From Macrocystis pyrifera (taxonomy: Eukaryota > Sar > Phaeophyceae > Laminariales > Laminariaceae): DNA of 64,000 bases. Shown here piece after piece: positions 63,025 through 64,000 of this stretch. The notes beneath the pieces were generated by a model. That model ran no database searches, was not told the DNA's origin, and was given only the letters and a program-made list of their open reading frames with translations. Location of the stretch: the NCBI GenBank assembly GCA_031763025.1, contig JASSKH010000015.1, forward strand, positions 11,512,774-11,576,773, written 5' to 3'. Position numbers and translations under genes: made by a program. How positions within the stretch are numbered: position 1 is the stretch's first letter; every line of letters starts with the position of its first letter.

Positions 63025-64000
63025 GAGGCGGGCGCTGCGATATAAGGGTAGCACCCATTTTGTTTCGTTCTGAGCCTCCCTGCTTGAGGAGCTCCAGACG
63101 ACCAGCAAGTCGAAACTGACATCGAGAAAATACGCTGCATCCGACAAACACACTCATAAGCCTATGAAGTAAGTAGTACATCGCGAAAGATTCTGCTATA
63201 ATTCCATTTGCCATTTGATAATGTGCAGCGTTCGTTCCAATCACACCATCCACGGACAGAAGGACAGCTACAGTACAGCAAAGTCTAACCACGTAATACA
63301 CACACGGAAGGGGCTCTCAATCCCATGACCTCTTAAAAGCTCTTACCGAAACAGTGCACAACACAAAAGGGATACTTTGTAGTCCCTACGTTCAAGAGCT
63401 CCGTCGGTCAGAACAACCGGCCCAAAAGTACGCCCATTGTCGCTCCCGCCAGGATCACCGTCGACCTCTTCCGCGTCTTGTCTATATCGCTCAACGCTCT
63501 TTAACTCATAGAATTGTGTGATATTCATTCGTCTCTCTGATATACGTTTGGCCAAGCTTCCGCTTCAAAGTTGTCGGGTCGGGCCGTGTCATCCCCTCTG
63601 TGTTGAATCAGGATACAGTCGTACTTGCGGTGGGATACAGCATCACGGTTGGTCGAGCCTACACAGTTTGGGAATCTCGTGACAGATGCGCAGACAATTT
63701 GTTGACACGGAGCGTTTCGGTAGTTATTGCTCATGTGTACTTCGTACATACAGAGCGTATTCGTGCCACCATTTCGTTTTGGGGGACATGCTCGTCCACA
63801 GCAGTGTTACGACGCTATTGTTGCGTGTGCTCGCCATGGAAGCTTCAGAGCACGGACAAATGCCGAGAGGTCTTTACTCTTGTGTTGACCAAGAGCACCA
63901 ATGCCTGCTTACAATCTGCCTGCCTGTCGGACTGTAGGCATTCATTTTCTCACAGTATAATCAGTACAACAGTAAAAACACACGAGTATCCACGCGCAGG
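63025..64000. other. No recognisable gene downstream of the membrane protein
   Basis: Several frames of 60-120 codons overlap on both strands without recognisable features. The first ~150 bp may be the 3' untranslated region of the membrane protein gene. Confidence 0.45.

Overview
This looks like a repeat-dominated nuclear segment of a eukaryote. There is no operon structure. The only long intact non-transposon reading frame is at 61996-63024, and nearly everything else is LTR retrotransposons, short inverted-repeat elements, satellites and CTG/CAG tracts. A TTAGGG-type interstitial telomeric tract and algal-looking Copia elements and chromodomain Gypsy elements suggest a stramenopile, most likely a brown alga. 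That assignment is inference, because no rRNA or organelle marker is present.

Layout. 1-7535: three copies of a 3.3 kb unit carrying a broken zinc-finger gene, the last two arranged head to head as a giant inverted repeat. 7536-10460: a 22-bp perfect hairpin, a TGCCGTGG-palindrome element with a telomeric-repeat core and 11-bp flanking direct repeats, and a GTGTCGC-bounded repeat family split by a Harbinger/Tourist-like element. 11200-18360: a ~260-bp satellite interrupted by a gag-only LTR element (12313-16805, itself carrying a hAT-like element with 8-bp target duplications) and by a 0.72 kb foldback element made of TTAGGGGATCCCCT subrepeats. 19833-31973: a 12.1 kb Ty3/Gypsy chromovirus on the minus strand. 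Its two 501-bp LTRs are identical. It carries gag, a complete NADAR domain, protease, a deletion removing the core of reverse transcriptase and RNase H, a DD35E integrase, a chromodomain and a Tudor-like C-terminal segment. 36497-39383: a second gag-only LTR element. 34.5-44.2 kb: five ~105-bp Stowaway-like elements and other small repeats. 44940-57730: a Copia element interrupted in its reverse transcriptase by a younger complete Copia element (46885-52969, duplication TTCAT). 57731-64000: mostly non-coding, with a degenerate hAT-like element and the multi-pass membrane protein gene.

The most notable item is the NADAR domain inside the Gypsy element. NADAR enzymes are known to remove ADP-ribose from guanine in nucleic acid in bacterial and phage settings. 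A retroelement-encoded copy between Gag and protease could act on the element's own RNA or cDNA or counter a host ADP-ribosylating defence (inference). The element is broken in several places although its LTRs are identical, so it was probably defective before its last transposition and was mobilised by a partner in trans.
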